Below, one piece after another: positions 23,801 to 35,142 of a stretch of DNA of 64,000 nt (its first letter is position 1; every line of letters begins with the position of its first letter). Origin of the DNA: Bostrychus sinensis. Taxonomy: Eukaryota; Chordata; Actinopteri; Gobiiformes; Eleotridae. The notes beneath the pieces were generated by a model. The model did no database searches and was not told where the DNA came from. It saw only the letters and a program-made list of their open reading frames with translations. Location: the NCBI GenBank assembly GCA_020698575.1, contig CM036255.1, positions 22,957,501 through 23,021,500 of the forward strand. The letters are read 5' to 3'. Position numbers and translations under genes: made by a program.

Positions 23801-25394
23801 AGAATAGAATTTATAAAGAAAAAACTAAAAAATAAAATTCTATATCTCAATATAAAAAAATAAAGAAATAAGAAAAAAGTTATCAAAGTCAATTTAATTT
23901 AATATGTATAAAATAAAATTAAATAAAAATAAAATTAAATACAGTAAAAAAAAATTAAAAAGTAAAAAAAGATACAAATATTTGGGAAAATTTATTTAAT
24001 CTAATGTGCATTTAATGAAACTCAAAATACTCAAAATAATAAGCAGCAAAAAGAAAAAAACTCTGCATGGACAGTAAAATGGAACAAAAATATGAATAAA
24101 AATGAGCAAAATATGATAAAAAGGGAATTGAATAGCACTATAGAGGAAGAAGAGTGGAGTGAAAAAAGTAAATATAACCAACTCTAAAAACGACATTGGC
24201 ATTTTGAAATATGGGTTCCTGGAACAAAAAAGAAAGTTTGGTTTAAAATAGTAAAAGAATAATAATCTCTGTGTTAAAATGGCTGACTGGGGAAGTGCCT
24301 GAAGCGTGACTAAACCTTGCCAGAGGTGCCAGCAGTTTGCCAATTCCATCATGGGACCGTCCTGTGATTAAGAGGAACCACTGAGCAGAATGTCCTAAGT
24401 GAGTCATCATATCCGCTGTCGGGGCGAGGTCTGCGTAGCTCCAGTAACGATAGCAACACAGAAATATGAGTAAATTACAGACGGAGGCCAGGACGGTGGT
24501 CAGAGGAGATAGGATCGCCTCCGGCAACGGGCAAACACACACACAAACGCTTCCTGGAAGAGAAAACCACCAGGACAGCTTAGTACGGCTTCAGCGTTCA
24601 AATGTTTCACACCATAAAACATCCCATATGGAGACAGGAACAAGTGAAAGGGGCCCAAAATCACAGATGTAAACAAGAAAGTGCATATGTCTGTCAAATG
24701 CTAAACCTCACACTCCAAATGTTCCTCAGCATGTCAAAGAGTGTCTGTAAACATTCATTTGTAATAGAGTTATACAACAATAACCTACATTTGCAGCAAT
24801 AATTGTTCTTATATAAGATAAACAGAAGAATTAAGTGCCACTTCGGCTTTTTCCTTTCTGACAAAAGCGCAGCCCTAAAAACACACGTTTCATTCTTTGG
24901 TTTCAGGATTAACTATCAGAGAAAGTTTTATCTTTACTTTATCCAGAAGGATGCGAGTAGCAGCCAAACATAAACATTTTCAACCTTCAATAAACAAACC
25001 ACTTCCACATCAGAGAGGAGATGCTACTGCAATAAACAGATCCAGGCCCTGGCTTTGACCATAGTGTCTCCAATTCTAGCTATGTGAATGTAAATTAAAT
25101 GTGCATGATCTAGTATACATTCGAACATAGTGGACGACAATCAGTTAAAACTACTGTGTGTTTTCAGTGGTGATTTTAAAGAAATATGCTTTGTAGTTAA
25201 GGCTCCATTAAGCTTGGTATGGGAGGCATTTTAGTTCTTTTTACTTTCCTACGAAGGTCCAGAGAGGACAAACTGAGCAGCTGCTCGAGGCGAAGCACAC
25301 TCATTTTCTTTTTGAGTGCACATTATTGCATTAAACTGTATAAACTAAAATGATTTTGTTCCACATTTTTTCATTCAAAGTTAAATCTCCAAAT
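17885..25394. other. Plectin intron with repeat fragments
   Basis: No supported exon. Recognisable pieces are GTA-rich tracts near 19485-19560 and 21250-21310, each beside the ACTTTTACTTGAGTA repeat; SINE-like pieces at 19775-19880 and, inverted, 22140-22215; and an AT-rich low-complexity run at 23820-24000. A hydrophobic minus-strand frame (24243-24542) follows an acceptor-like TTTTCTCTTCCAG but has no good donor. Confidence 0.45.
19775..19880. repeat. SINE-like fragment (GCCCTTCCTGAC family)
   Basis: ATGCCAGATGCCCTTCCTGACAC ... ACACTGGCTGTG...GTGGCTGGATTA matches pieces at 42810-42930 and 46040-46210 and, reversed, at 22140-22215 and 61030-61175. The shared core is CTTCCTGAC, GGGACTGGCACAAAGAGTAC and GGCTGGATT. 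Confidence 0.6.
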
Positions 25395-25400
25395 ACTTAC

Positions 25401-25419
25401 CTCCACTAGTTTTGTTCAT
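25401..25419 (-). CDS. Very weak candidate micro first exon (6 codons)
   Basis: On the minus strand, ATG at 25419 gives MNKTSG plus G before a perfect donor GGAG|GTAAGT, in the phase used by plectin first exons. Mammalian plectin 1d is equally tiny (MKIVP before Asp), and position between e and b would suit it, but the sequence does not match and the start context is poor. Confidence 0.2.
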
Positions 25420-27460
25420 ACATGTTCCATCTGGGCTACCATAGCTGTTCACATGCTTTAAGAAGAACCTAGCAGCTATGACCAGCAATAGTTGTATTTT
25501 TAAGTGGACACTGGTGCTATCTAGTTATATTTACTTAAAATAAAACTTGGAGCGCACTGCCACATTGTTGTTTGGACCTCACAGTTGTATTTTAGTAAAT
25601 GTCTTGAAGGCTAATCAGTGAGCTGCACGCTTCATTAGGACGGCCCCATTCAGACAGTAACTAACTCTTAAACTAAAGAAGGAAACTTTGTTCAGAGCAG
25701 AGGTCTGAGGAGGCCTTGTCCCGAGGGGGTGAGGCAGAAGCCCCATATATCTGCTATAATGGGACAATGGTGTTTTGTGTTGAGGTAGTCCTGACTGGCA
25801 GAAGAGGATGGAGACGTCTTAAAGGCACTGAGGTGACACTCCCACAGTAATGGCCTCTGCTAAGACCAGAAGCCAACAGTACACAACATAATTTATGAGT
25901 GTCAGGCCATTTAGTGTCCCATATATCAGGGTGTCCTCTTCTTAAACTCACATCTGACAGTAATCACATGCCTGTGCACAGGGTTTAAGGAACAAGGTCC
26001 AGGAATGACACTCCCCTGGACAACATACATGAACAACACATTTTCATGTTTACAAAGCTGATATGCAAAAATGCTAAGAACCAAGCAGAAAAATTTAGGC
26101 AATTTTACAAAAACTTTCAACTAAACCTGTAAATCGGTAAATGGAACCTGAACTGGGCTAATGCCACAGAGTATGGAAACAATTCCTGAATCATTTTTTT
26201 TACACACTGAACAAAAATACTGATGTCCAGGGCTAAGGATCTCAGTGGTGTGAGTGTTTTTATACAAATCTATTCACTCCCCATTCCTGCATCTATTATG
26301 ATGTCTGGACCTTTTAGGGAAGATACATTTCATGTCCATAAGAGGGTAGCAACATTACATTACTCTTTAACATTTCTGAAGCAACTCAGTAAACATAATT
26401 GTACAGCTAGTACTACAAAAAAATGTTTTACATACTTGTAAATATAGAAATACACATATACTGAGCTACGTCTACAATTTTTTCATCAGTCAATAATTAA
26501 CCATATATATTTATTCAAAAGTGGAGCTAACAATGCTACTGGCCATATGTAAGCAAAACACTTAAGTAGTTCCATACAGAATAACCACAAAAACGTAATT
26601 TGAGTGCCATAAGCAAAAAATATTCTCTTTCATTCTCTTGTCATTATCACAATCACTTTTATTTCTGCTTGAGTCATTGCTACTTCAGAGTGACATTACA
26701 GATTTTGGCCACTCTATCTGGTCTAGATATCCAACAACAATGATATTCATTCTCTTATAGATCTGTTCAGATATTTAATTCCTCTATGGGGCGCCTCTCC
26801 GACTCGTGGCTGCTGCTGCTGTGGTGAGAAGCAGCCCCAGCAGCTTTTACAGCATCGTCTCGTGCCAATGAAATTTCTGGAAAATGGCACGAAACAAGCC
26901 CTTTGTGACTCGCAATTACTGAAAAAATGCATGTCAGTGGGAGAGGCAAAATGATAAACTTGATCTTTACTCAATGCTCCCTGCCTGTAAAATAAAAAAA
27001 ATGCAATAACTTTAAGGTTTTGGGGCAACCTTCACTTGACTTACTGCTACAAAAATGAAAAAATAGTTTAGAAATAGCGATGAACTCAGGCAAGGCAATA
27101 TTGATAAGCTACTGACAAGTTTAATTTATGGATAAGAAGAATAAAAGTTTATTCCCACAAGCAAAACTGGCACAATACGTTTAATAGTTTTTCTTTTTAT
27201 TGATGGGAAAAAGCTAACACATAGCCTGGAGCTGCAGGTGGAGCAGGTTTGTTCAGTTCACTTCAGAGCAAACCAGGACAAAACAGATTGAACTTATTTA
27301 AAAAACAGGAGCATTATTAAAGTAATTCAATAATAATAATGAAATAAAATGGACCTATTGTTATGGGTCAGGTGATCAGCAGCATACTAAAGCAGGTCTT
27401 ACCCTGATGTTCAGCCCAAAGTCACACGATCAGACAAAGTCAAAAAGAGGACAGGAACAG
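25420..27460. other. Plectin intron, nothing recognised
   Basis: AT-rich DNA with short open frames only (for example minus 25754-26120 and 26747-27028). None shows a domain or consistent splice sites. Confidence 0.4.
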
Positions 27461-27462
27461 CT

Positions 27463-27492
27463 ACTTACCTGGAAGAGAAAAAAGAAGAAAAA
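27463..27492 (-). promoter_or_regulatory. Possible recursive splice site
   Basis: Read on the minus strand, a pyrimidine tract (TTTTTCTTCTTTTTTCTCTT) ends in CCAG and runs directly into GTAAGTAG. An acceptor thus abuts a consensus donor with no exon between, the known form of recursive splice sites in long introns. It lies in the transcribed direction of plectin, in the long intron between the e-like and downstream exons. Use is not shown. Confidence 0.35.
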
Positions 27493-27638
27493 CATTCACA
27501 AAAAATGAAGCTGGACAGACAAACTTATTTTTAAAACATATACAGTTCTTTCTTTGAATACTTTCGAAACAACAATGGTAGCAATTAATAGAAACCACAG
27601 AATCACTATGGAAATATTGGAAACACAAAAGTATAATT

Positions 27639-28385
27639 AAAGCCGCAAGCGGCAATTGATAGGCCCTCGCCGGCCGCAACCGGAGCTGGGGCAGAGGAGA
27701 AACCATTTTGCCAAATTTTTAGGTGGTGCCTCTTGATTAAAAAAACTGCCAAAAGCGTCCAAATACTCCATAGAACTGCATTAAATGAAATTCCCATTGG
27801 AATAAAATGGTAGAATTCCACCATCGCCATGGCAACACCAAATCAAATACGACTTGGGTACCATTGGAATTTTTGATCAGGATGACATAAAGAATGTTTG
27901 TGCCAAATTTGACAAATTTTCGTTGAAGTATTATTTTTTCTGTCCATAGAGATTTTTGTTGTAATCCCATTTGAATAGAATGGCAAGTTTCAGTCATCGC
28001 CATGAAAACACTGTATAAAATATGACATGGGTCTCATTGGCTTTTGTGATCGGCGTCACATAAAGTATTTTTCTGCCAAGTTTCATAAAATTTTGAAAAA
28101 CAAATTTTTTACTAAACATATAAATATTTGTCCCATTCTGTAGGGGAAGCTATTGTGCCAAATTTCATTCTTTCTTATTTAATGGGTTTAGGCTTGGAGG
28201 GTTTATGAATGTTTAAAATTTGAGCCAAATCGGAGTTAATATGTGCGAATTGTAGCAAATTGCAATTATGGAGAAATATAATTTTTTTACGTAAACTTTG
28301 CAGCTGCGCCGCACAAAAAACATAAAACTTTTGTGAAGAATTTGGACTTTTAATGACCCACTTCTGTAGATTTCAAAAAAGTATA
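27639..28385. repeat. Dispersed repeat, left flanking copy
   Basis: Begins AAAGCCGCAAGCGGCAATTG and runs to CCACTTCTGTAGAT. Its right third (about 28125-28378) matches 30860-31115 closely in the same orientation (shared GGGTTTAGGCTTGGAGGGTT and CAGCTGCGCCGCACAAAAAA). No coding frame of its own was recognised. Confidence 0.8.
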
Positions 28386-28768
28386 TTGTTCATTCATAAT
28401 TGGCAATCCTTGGTGGCTAATGCTAATTTCTTTATTGAAAATGCATCATATTAAACTTACGGTACCATGCTTTCTGTTTACAAACACTAACAGGTTTTAT
28501 TTTAATTATACATTTCAGTACCATCAGCTAAAGTAGGCTACTAATAATATTAAACAAATGTGCAGTTGCATGGCAACTGTAGTCTTTATGAGTGCGTCAT
28601 AGGCCAAACTTCTAGAATGCACCTTTAGAAGACTTCATGCTCATTTTGTGAGTTGAACTCAGCTGTGTTGGTCTGCTTTTTCACTCTGCTGTTAAACTTT
28701 TGTTTTTAGTGCCTTTTATCGCTGCTTTGGTCGTTGTGTTTTTTCACATACTTCCTGTAGCGAGTATC

Positions 28769-30681
28769 ATGGATGCTCTCAAAGAAACTAGAGGCCTCTA
28801 CAAACCAATCAGGGTATGCCACACATTTCTGGAGATACTGACTGAGCTTTTTGTGAAGGTCACATTTGTTTTCAGTTAAAAGTGTGTTTGTTTTTTAGTA
28901 ACAGAGGTATAGAAAGAAGGCTACCATAAGTTTGTTAAATACTAGTGAAAAAACTACTGAACTGCGTTGTATATAGTGGGAAATCAAATCAGAAAGTCCA
29001 GTCTAAGTTAGGAAAAGTAAAAAACGTGGATAAAAAGTAACATCAAGTACTGCACTTTTAAATGAATAAATATTTCTTTAGTACAGTGTTTAATAATTAG
29101 TTAGGATAATGCAGCAGTTATATTTACATGTTTTAATTTTCTACTCTGTTGTTTTCCTCAGGTGTTGTTTAGCACCCCAGTTTATGAGCGAGCCTTGCAG
29201 ACTTGTTGGCACCTGCAATCCTACAAGACCAACGTAAGGATACATTGTTTTGTACTATTGCACTCATATTAATTATGAAAATATAAATGTTATACTGTAT
29301 GTCTTTTGTTTTTCTTGTGTTCCTCAGACCGCGATGGTGCTTGAGTTTTTGAGGCTGCAGCAGGAACACCTCCTGTCTCCGGAGGTCACTGCCGAGGACA
29401 TGACCAGTCTGCTGCTGGAGCAGGGCAAGAAGTCCCTCCGAGTGCAGTAAGTTACACACTGTTTAACACTGTTTAATGTTGAAGAAGCACAAGACTAATG
29501 CATATATTTGTGTGTCATTTTAGACTCTGGGAGTTTGAGATTGAGGACAGGGATGAGGACGTGGCCAAACCGCTCCTGAACTTGGTAAGAGGCTAAATCA
29601 CCTGAGCACTTTAAACTAGGCCTATGACCGTTATATTCTGTGAATGCACTGATCATGTTTTTCTTTATTTTCTTTCTTTCTTTTTTTGTCTCAGACCTGG
29701 GATGTGATCAATTCCCTCAAAATGAGAGACGTTGTATTTGAGGCCAGAAGGTTCCTTGCGTCTCCAAACGACATCCCTCCGAGCTTCCAGTAAGTCACAT
29801 GACAGACACAGTTTAATATCTTCTTGTTTTTTTATGAACATGTAAAACTAACTTTGCTTCTGTTTCACAGACATCCTAAGCTCATGAGCCTGGCTCATAG
29901 CTATGCCAGAACCCTGTCCCAGCTGAACCAGGACCTTCCTCGCTTGCTTCAGCCTAGGGAGGTGGTGATGGAGGTGGTGCCCAAGGTCGTTCAGGGCCTG
30001 TGGCTGCCCCCGCCTAGCGCCTCCTGTCTGAGCATGCCGTCCAAAGAGCTGAGTGCTCCAGCCATTGGCCTAGCACAGTCCGTCCTGGACCGGGTGTCCA
30101 AAACCCTGCCCTTCATGCTCCAGCAGGTCCACTTCACCCGCTCTGTACGGGACAAAATGGTCCAGAGAGTTGTGGACACAATTACGCAGATGTTTCCTGG
30201 AGACAGACTGGAGAGGAGACTGAGCTCCTTCTCCCTGGATCTTCTTAGATCTATCACTAGCACCGCCGCAGAAGAAATCTGTGAGCTGTTCCAGCCACAA
30301 ACAGAACCTGATGGAGATCCAGAGACAAACGCAGTCCTGGAGTCCGCTTCTCCTCTGCCTCCAAGCAAGGAACTGACAGAGGAGGCTGCTGCTGAGGAAC
30401 TCGCTGAGGATGAGACTACTGCCCTGCCTACAGATACTGTCCTGCCAGAGGAGGTCACCAGTGTCCAGTCTGACACAGAATGTCCTGATCCTGCTACGGA
30501 GACACAGAACTCTACAGAGCTCCCTGCAGCTGCGTCTGAGTCCACCACTGATGCTGGTGTTCAGACCACATCGCTGCCTTCTCCCAGCTCCACTGAGGGC
30601 TGCATCTTCTGCCGCTTCAGCAGATGGGTCAGGAACATCTACAATTACTTCCTCTCTGTGGAGGACACTCATGAGGAATGA
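28769..30681 (+). CDS. Six-exon gene nested antisense in plectin intron; 400-residue protein, not firmly recognised
   Basis: Coding exons are 28769-28813, 29162-29233, 29328-29446, 29524-29584, 29695-29789 and 29871-30681. All introns are GT-AG and every join keeps the frame, giving 400 codons and TGA. The start has good context (ATCATGG) and reads MDALKETRGLYKPIR. Exons 1-5 give residues 1-131. Residues 132-273 look mainly helical. About 274-374 are rich in Glu, Thr, Ser and Pro (probably disordered). The last 26 residues begin CIFCRF and contain aromatic and basic residues. Residues 133-156 (PKLMSLAHSYARTLSQLNQD and onwards to LPRLLQP) resemble the end of the perilipin PAT region (pattern P..A..YA..L..L...LP.L.QP), with small gaps. 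The rest does not look like a perilipin, so this is only a hint towards a lipid-droplet protein. No signal peptide or clear membrane span. It lies between two copies of one repeat family. Confidence 0.88.
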
Positions 30682-30725
30682 ACTAGTTCTCATTCTTTTT
30701 TTCATGTATTCATTTATTGTTGTTG

Positions 30726-30731
30726 AATAAA
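30726..30731 (+). terminator. Polyadenylation signal of the nested gene
   Basis: AATAAA 45 bases after the stop codon, followed by TG/T-rich sequence (TTGTACACGTTTGTAC). This suits a short 3' UTR ending near 30750. Confidence 0.75.
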
Positions 30732-30789
30732 TTGTACACGTTTGTACAACATTTCAATGGAGAAGTTTGACTTTGTATAAATATGGTGA

Positions 30790-31705
30790 CCAAGTGCACG
30801 GCCGCAACAGGAGGAGGGGAAATACGCCTGCAGTGTTTTTCTGCCAAGTGTTACCGACCATCTAAATATTTGTCTCATTCTGTAGGGGGCGCTATTGCGC
30901 CAAATTTCATTCTTTCTTGTTTAATGGGTTTAGGCTTGGAGGGTTTATAAGCGTTTTAAATTTGAGCCATATCGGAGTTAATATGTGCGAATGGAAGCAA
31001 ATTGCTAGTATGGAGAAATTGAAATTTTTTTCGTAAACTTTGCAGCTGCGCCGCACAAAAAACATAAAACTTTTGTGAAGAATTTGGATAACTTTTAATG
31101 CCCCACTTCTGTAGATGATATAGAACCATTTAGAGCTAATTCGGTTAAATGCCCAAGAAGGAGTTAGAAAAAGTACGATGTGTGCAAAATTGCTGACTCA
31201 GCACTTTGCAGATTTCAATCCAAGATTACCGACTTCTGGTTTGTCAGGGGGCGTGGCCATAAAATTTTTTTTGTTTGGCTCCATGTCAGCAATGTGATTA
31301 CCGAATTTGGTGAGTCTGCAACAAACTTTACGTTAGGCTGACTCCCATTGGCGCAATGTGGCACAATTTTGTAGGTGGCACTGTCGCGCCACTTTTGTAT
31401 TGTTAAGTATGGCGCCTAAATATAACAAAAGTTTTCAGCACACCTGAATTTTGGGCAAAATTTGGTGAGTTTTCACAAATGTTCAGGGGGTCAAATTATC
31501 GCTCAAACACAAAACAATATATCCGTTTACATTATACCCACAAATTATATATTTTTGGAAAGCTCTCGAGGTCCCCTACCATGAGTGTGTACATGGGAAA
31601 GCGTTTTGCGCTTTGTTTTTGTGCGCTTTGCGCACTTTGGGGGCACTGCTGTGCAGACACAATAGGCCCTGCGCCACCCTTGGGGCTCGGGCCTAATTAG
31701 AGGCT
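30790..31705. repeat. Dispersed repeat, right flanking copy
   Basis: Starts CGGCCGCAACAGGAGGAGGG, like the head of the 27.6-kb copy (CGGCCGCAACCGGAGCTGGG), then jumps to the shared CTAAATATTTGTCTCATTCTG block. It continues through a tail absent from the left copy, ending near CTCGGGCCTAATTAGAGG. Orientation is the same as in the left copy. The frame at 31479-31700 is not supported as a gene. Confidence 0.8.
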
Positions 31706-34500
31706 AATCTGAAGGGGAACTGGGGAGCACTTGAAAGAACATGTTCCGCCATCTTTCAAATTGCAACCAGGACCTATTTGACAGGATCCCCTAGCTTTTA
31801 AGGAATTTATCATTGATTTATTTTTAACCAGCATAATTTAAATAAGTATAATAATCTTAAGACTTTAAGATTACATAATTTATACATCAAAAATTGATAA
31901 CTAAATAAAATAAATTATAGTTATTTGAAGGCTTCATGGCAACATGTTTCCTGTCCTCTTCTTTCTGCTCGGTGCTGCCGGACCAGTCCTGAATAAAAAC
32001 CTTAAAAATCCTCCGTGTGTTCCCCGACCTCTGGCTTTACAAATTAAGAACTGACTAAGTAAAATATTAAAAGCATTAGAAATGTCCTAATAGTAAATAA
32101 TAGTAAATTTCATCTAAACTAAATCAGTGCTGCTAAATTGGTGGGCCAGGACCCAAACGTGGGCTATGGGGAGGTTGAACATAGTTTTAACTTTCAGCCT
32201 ATTTGAAGACTAAATATTATTTTAATTACATGAAATGATGACACGTGGGGAAAAAAAAAAAGGGCCCCACAATCAGACCTGTTAAAAACCACTGAGCATT
32301 ATCAACCTATATTTTTAAATTAAAATGATTTTGTTCACAATAGTATAAAATGTGTAAGGCTTGTTCAAATATCTTTAGGTTCTGACAATTACAAACACTG
32401 TAGCAGCACAAATATAACCAATAACAAGCTTTCTATATGGGTTTCCTTAGGTCAACATCCTGTTGACACAATGCTGATCCTAATAACCTTTACTGCCCAT
32501 GAACATTACAGACACACATTCCTCAAGCTGCTCCTAATTGACATAGGCATTTCATTTAGACATAGTTCAGATGCTGTCTTTCCAGTCATATGTTACCCAT
32601 TTGTACTTTAAAATAATATTTGGGATTTTGTTGCAGCCTGCTGTAACAGTGCCATCTGCTGGACAGTTTGAGAGCAACAATTATGTTCTAAACTTCCTTT
32701 TTATTCTTCACCTGGTTTGAGTCAGCCGCTCATTGACCAAACCATGACAAATCTTGGAGCAAACTGTGTAATTGTGCTGCAGTGACATGTCGAGCAGAGG
32801 AAGCCGTGGGTGATTTCGAAGGATGTGTCAGATTATGGAGGTAGATGGTTGAGTGAATTACAGGAAAATGGGGGGTAATCACATTATGTAATCAGATCAG
32901 TGAGGGACGGGGGAACTGTGGCCAGACGTCTGCACCAGCGAGACTGACAGGGTAAACTGGATTACTATAGGATTACAGAAAAATAGAGGCAAATGACCTA
33001 AAACACTCAGCACAAACTCTTTAATTTGACAGGCAAATTAGTTAAAGACTGCTTCAACACATCATCTAGCCATCACTCAAATCCTTTCACTTGCCATTTT
33101 TCCTTCTTCTAACACATCAATCTTACTGCCTAATATATATCCCACCGAATAACAGTTGCAATGATGAAGAGATATTCTGTGTTATTCACTTCACCTGCCA
33201 GTGGTCATAACATTAGGCCTAATCAATAAAGCTCAAAATGGTGCTGATTTATGTTTTCTTACAGACAAATCATTTTTTCCTACTCTGCTGTCGTACTGCA
33301 AATGATAATTCACTCATCACTTTATATTTTGCCACAAACAATTCAGGATTATGAGCTCTGTACAAATGAGTACAAAACAAGTTAACAGCTGAAGATAGAT
33401 AAATCTTGTTTTGTGGGCGTGTATACCATAAATGTGAACCTTATTTGAGTCCTATAGAAAAATACTGAGAGCTGACTGAGCAATGTTGTTAAATTAAGTC
33501 TCGTGTCCAAAAATACTGATACAATCTTAAAATAAAACAACACTATCTATAGATACACTGGCTCTGTTTGTGAGATAACAACAGAAGACTCAGAAAGGGC
33601 TGTCCCAGTTGACCTGTAATACTCCTCTCTGCCACTAGAGGGCAGTGTAAGTACCTAAAGGCAGAGGGAAATCTAACTCCTTTTTTTAGCAGTGGCTTTC
33701 TCAGTGTTTCTGTTGATTTTGTCTGACAGATCCAAGTTTGACAGTCTTAGATTAGGAAGCACCAGCTTTAAAACTGTTTAATGCACTTACATGGTCTTTA
33801 GCAGTGAGTGGCCCTTATAGTCTAGCCTAAATTCCTTGGAAGAAAATCATAGAAAGCCACTTGCTAATGTTTCTACCCAATGACAGCACACACACATCAT
33901 CTTCCTTATATACATAATTAACTGAATATTATTCTAGTCCTCTAAGAGCTCAGTGCCAAAATGGGAAAGTAGCCTATAATGTTTATGAATTGTAAGAGAA
34001 AGAATAATTACTTTCTAACCATATTTTTGTTTTGGATAATACAAAGCCTTTTAAGCCTCAGAAAAGTAGCGGCACATAGTAACTTTCTTTCTTTTATGTG
34101 GTGTAAATTGTAACACAGAAACACAGACAGGCTGTACAGAACCAGGTGAAGTATGGCTGTCTTCCTGTTCACTCCTCAGATCAAATGTCCACTAAAACAT
34201 CCGAGGATATCAATACTACAGCTGCTCCGACTAGGAAAGCGACACACGAGCGGCTCGTATCTCAGCGTTAAACAGACGAGAAGTGTGCACAAGGTTCACA
34301 ACCTACAAACCAAACCACAGACAGCTACTGTACATACACATGGTTATACTTTATCTGTCTAAAATACATGCTCAGAGCTTTATTTATCCATAGAGGTGGA
34401 AGAAGTACTCAAAATCTGGGGTAAAGTGAACGTAGTTACTTCAAAATAATATTACTCACATGGAAGTAAAAGTATTCAATGAAATTATTTCTATATAACC
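31706..34500. other. Plectin intron, few repeat fragments
   Basis: No exon recognised. A diverged end of a Tc1-like element lies at about 33160-33216 (GTGTTATTCACTTCACCTGCCAGTGGTCATAACATTA region). It is the reverse of the end at 56719-56790. Confidence 0.45.
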
Positions 34501-34900
34501 TTGATTGTACCTAGGTTAAAAGTACTTACTGCTACTACCACTACTGCCACTTCTATTACAACTACTACTTCCACTATTACCACTATTACTACTACATCAA
34601 CAGTTAATAATAATGCATTAGTCTTATATAGTGCTTTTTCTAGACAATCAAAGTCGCTTTACAATTTGGTGTATTATTCATTCACTCCTCAGTCACACTC
34701 AGTGGTGGAAGTGTGGCTGCCATTTTGTACCTACGGCCCCTTCAAGTGTCTTGCCCAAGGACACAACGACAGTCTGCAATGTCGGCAGCGGGGCTTAAAC
34801 CGCCAACGTTCGGGTTAGTGGGTGAGCATCCCTACCAACTGAGCTACTGTAGTGTAATACTACTACAACTACTACAGTAACTACTACTGGGGCTATAATA
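34500..34900. repeat. ACT microsatellite and SINE-like repeat
   Basis: (ACT)n-type tracts at 34525-34595 and 34855-34890 bracket a SINE-like segment (about 34615-34855) of the same family as 10650-10877. It contains AAGTGTCTTGCCCAAGGACA and ends GTTAGTGGGTGAGCATC...ACTGAGCTACTG. Confidence 0.7.
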
Positions 34901-35142
34901 CCGGGACGCCTCCCGGGGGAGGTATTTCGGGCAGGTCCCACTGGGGGGAGGCCGCGGGGAAGACCTAGGACATGCTGGAGGGACTATGTCTCTCGGCTGG
35001 CCTGGGAATGCCTTGGGGTTCCTCCAGAGGAGCTGGAGGAAGTGTCTGGGGAGAGGGATGTCTGGGTGTCTTTGGTTATACTGCTGCCCCCGCAACCCGG
35101 CCCCGGATAATGTGGAAGAAGATGGATGAATGGATGGATGGG
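34900..35142 (+). mobile_element. LINE-like 3' end
   Basis: GC-rich segment CCGGGACGCCTCCCGGGGGA ... GACTATGTCTCTCGGCTGGC ... CTGCTGCCCCCGCAACCCGG ending in (GATG)n. This is the familiar 3' end of a non-LTR retrotransposon family common in fish. It is 5'-truncated with no intact frame. The family name is not assigned. Confidence 0.65.

Noticed and set aside
24243..24542. Minus-strand hydrophobic frame (core LSPLTTVLASVCNLLIFLCC) after an acceptor-like TTTTCTCTTCCAG
   Set aside because: It looked like another membrane-anchor plectin N-terminus, but no donor in the plectin phase follows and there is no homology I can recall.
29991..30705. Minus-strand frames of 185 and 211 codons opposite the nested gene's last exon
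   Set aside because: Shadows of the plus-strand coding exon. The plus strand has a full set of in-frame splice sites and a polyadenylation signal.
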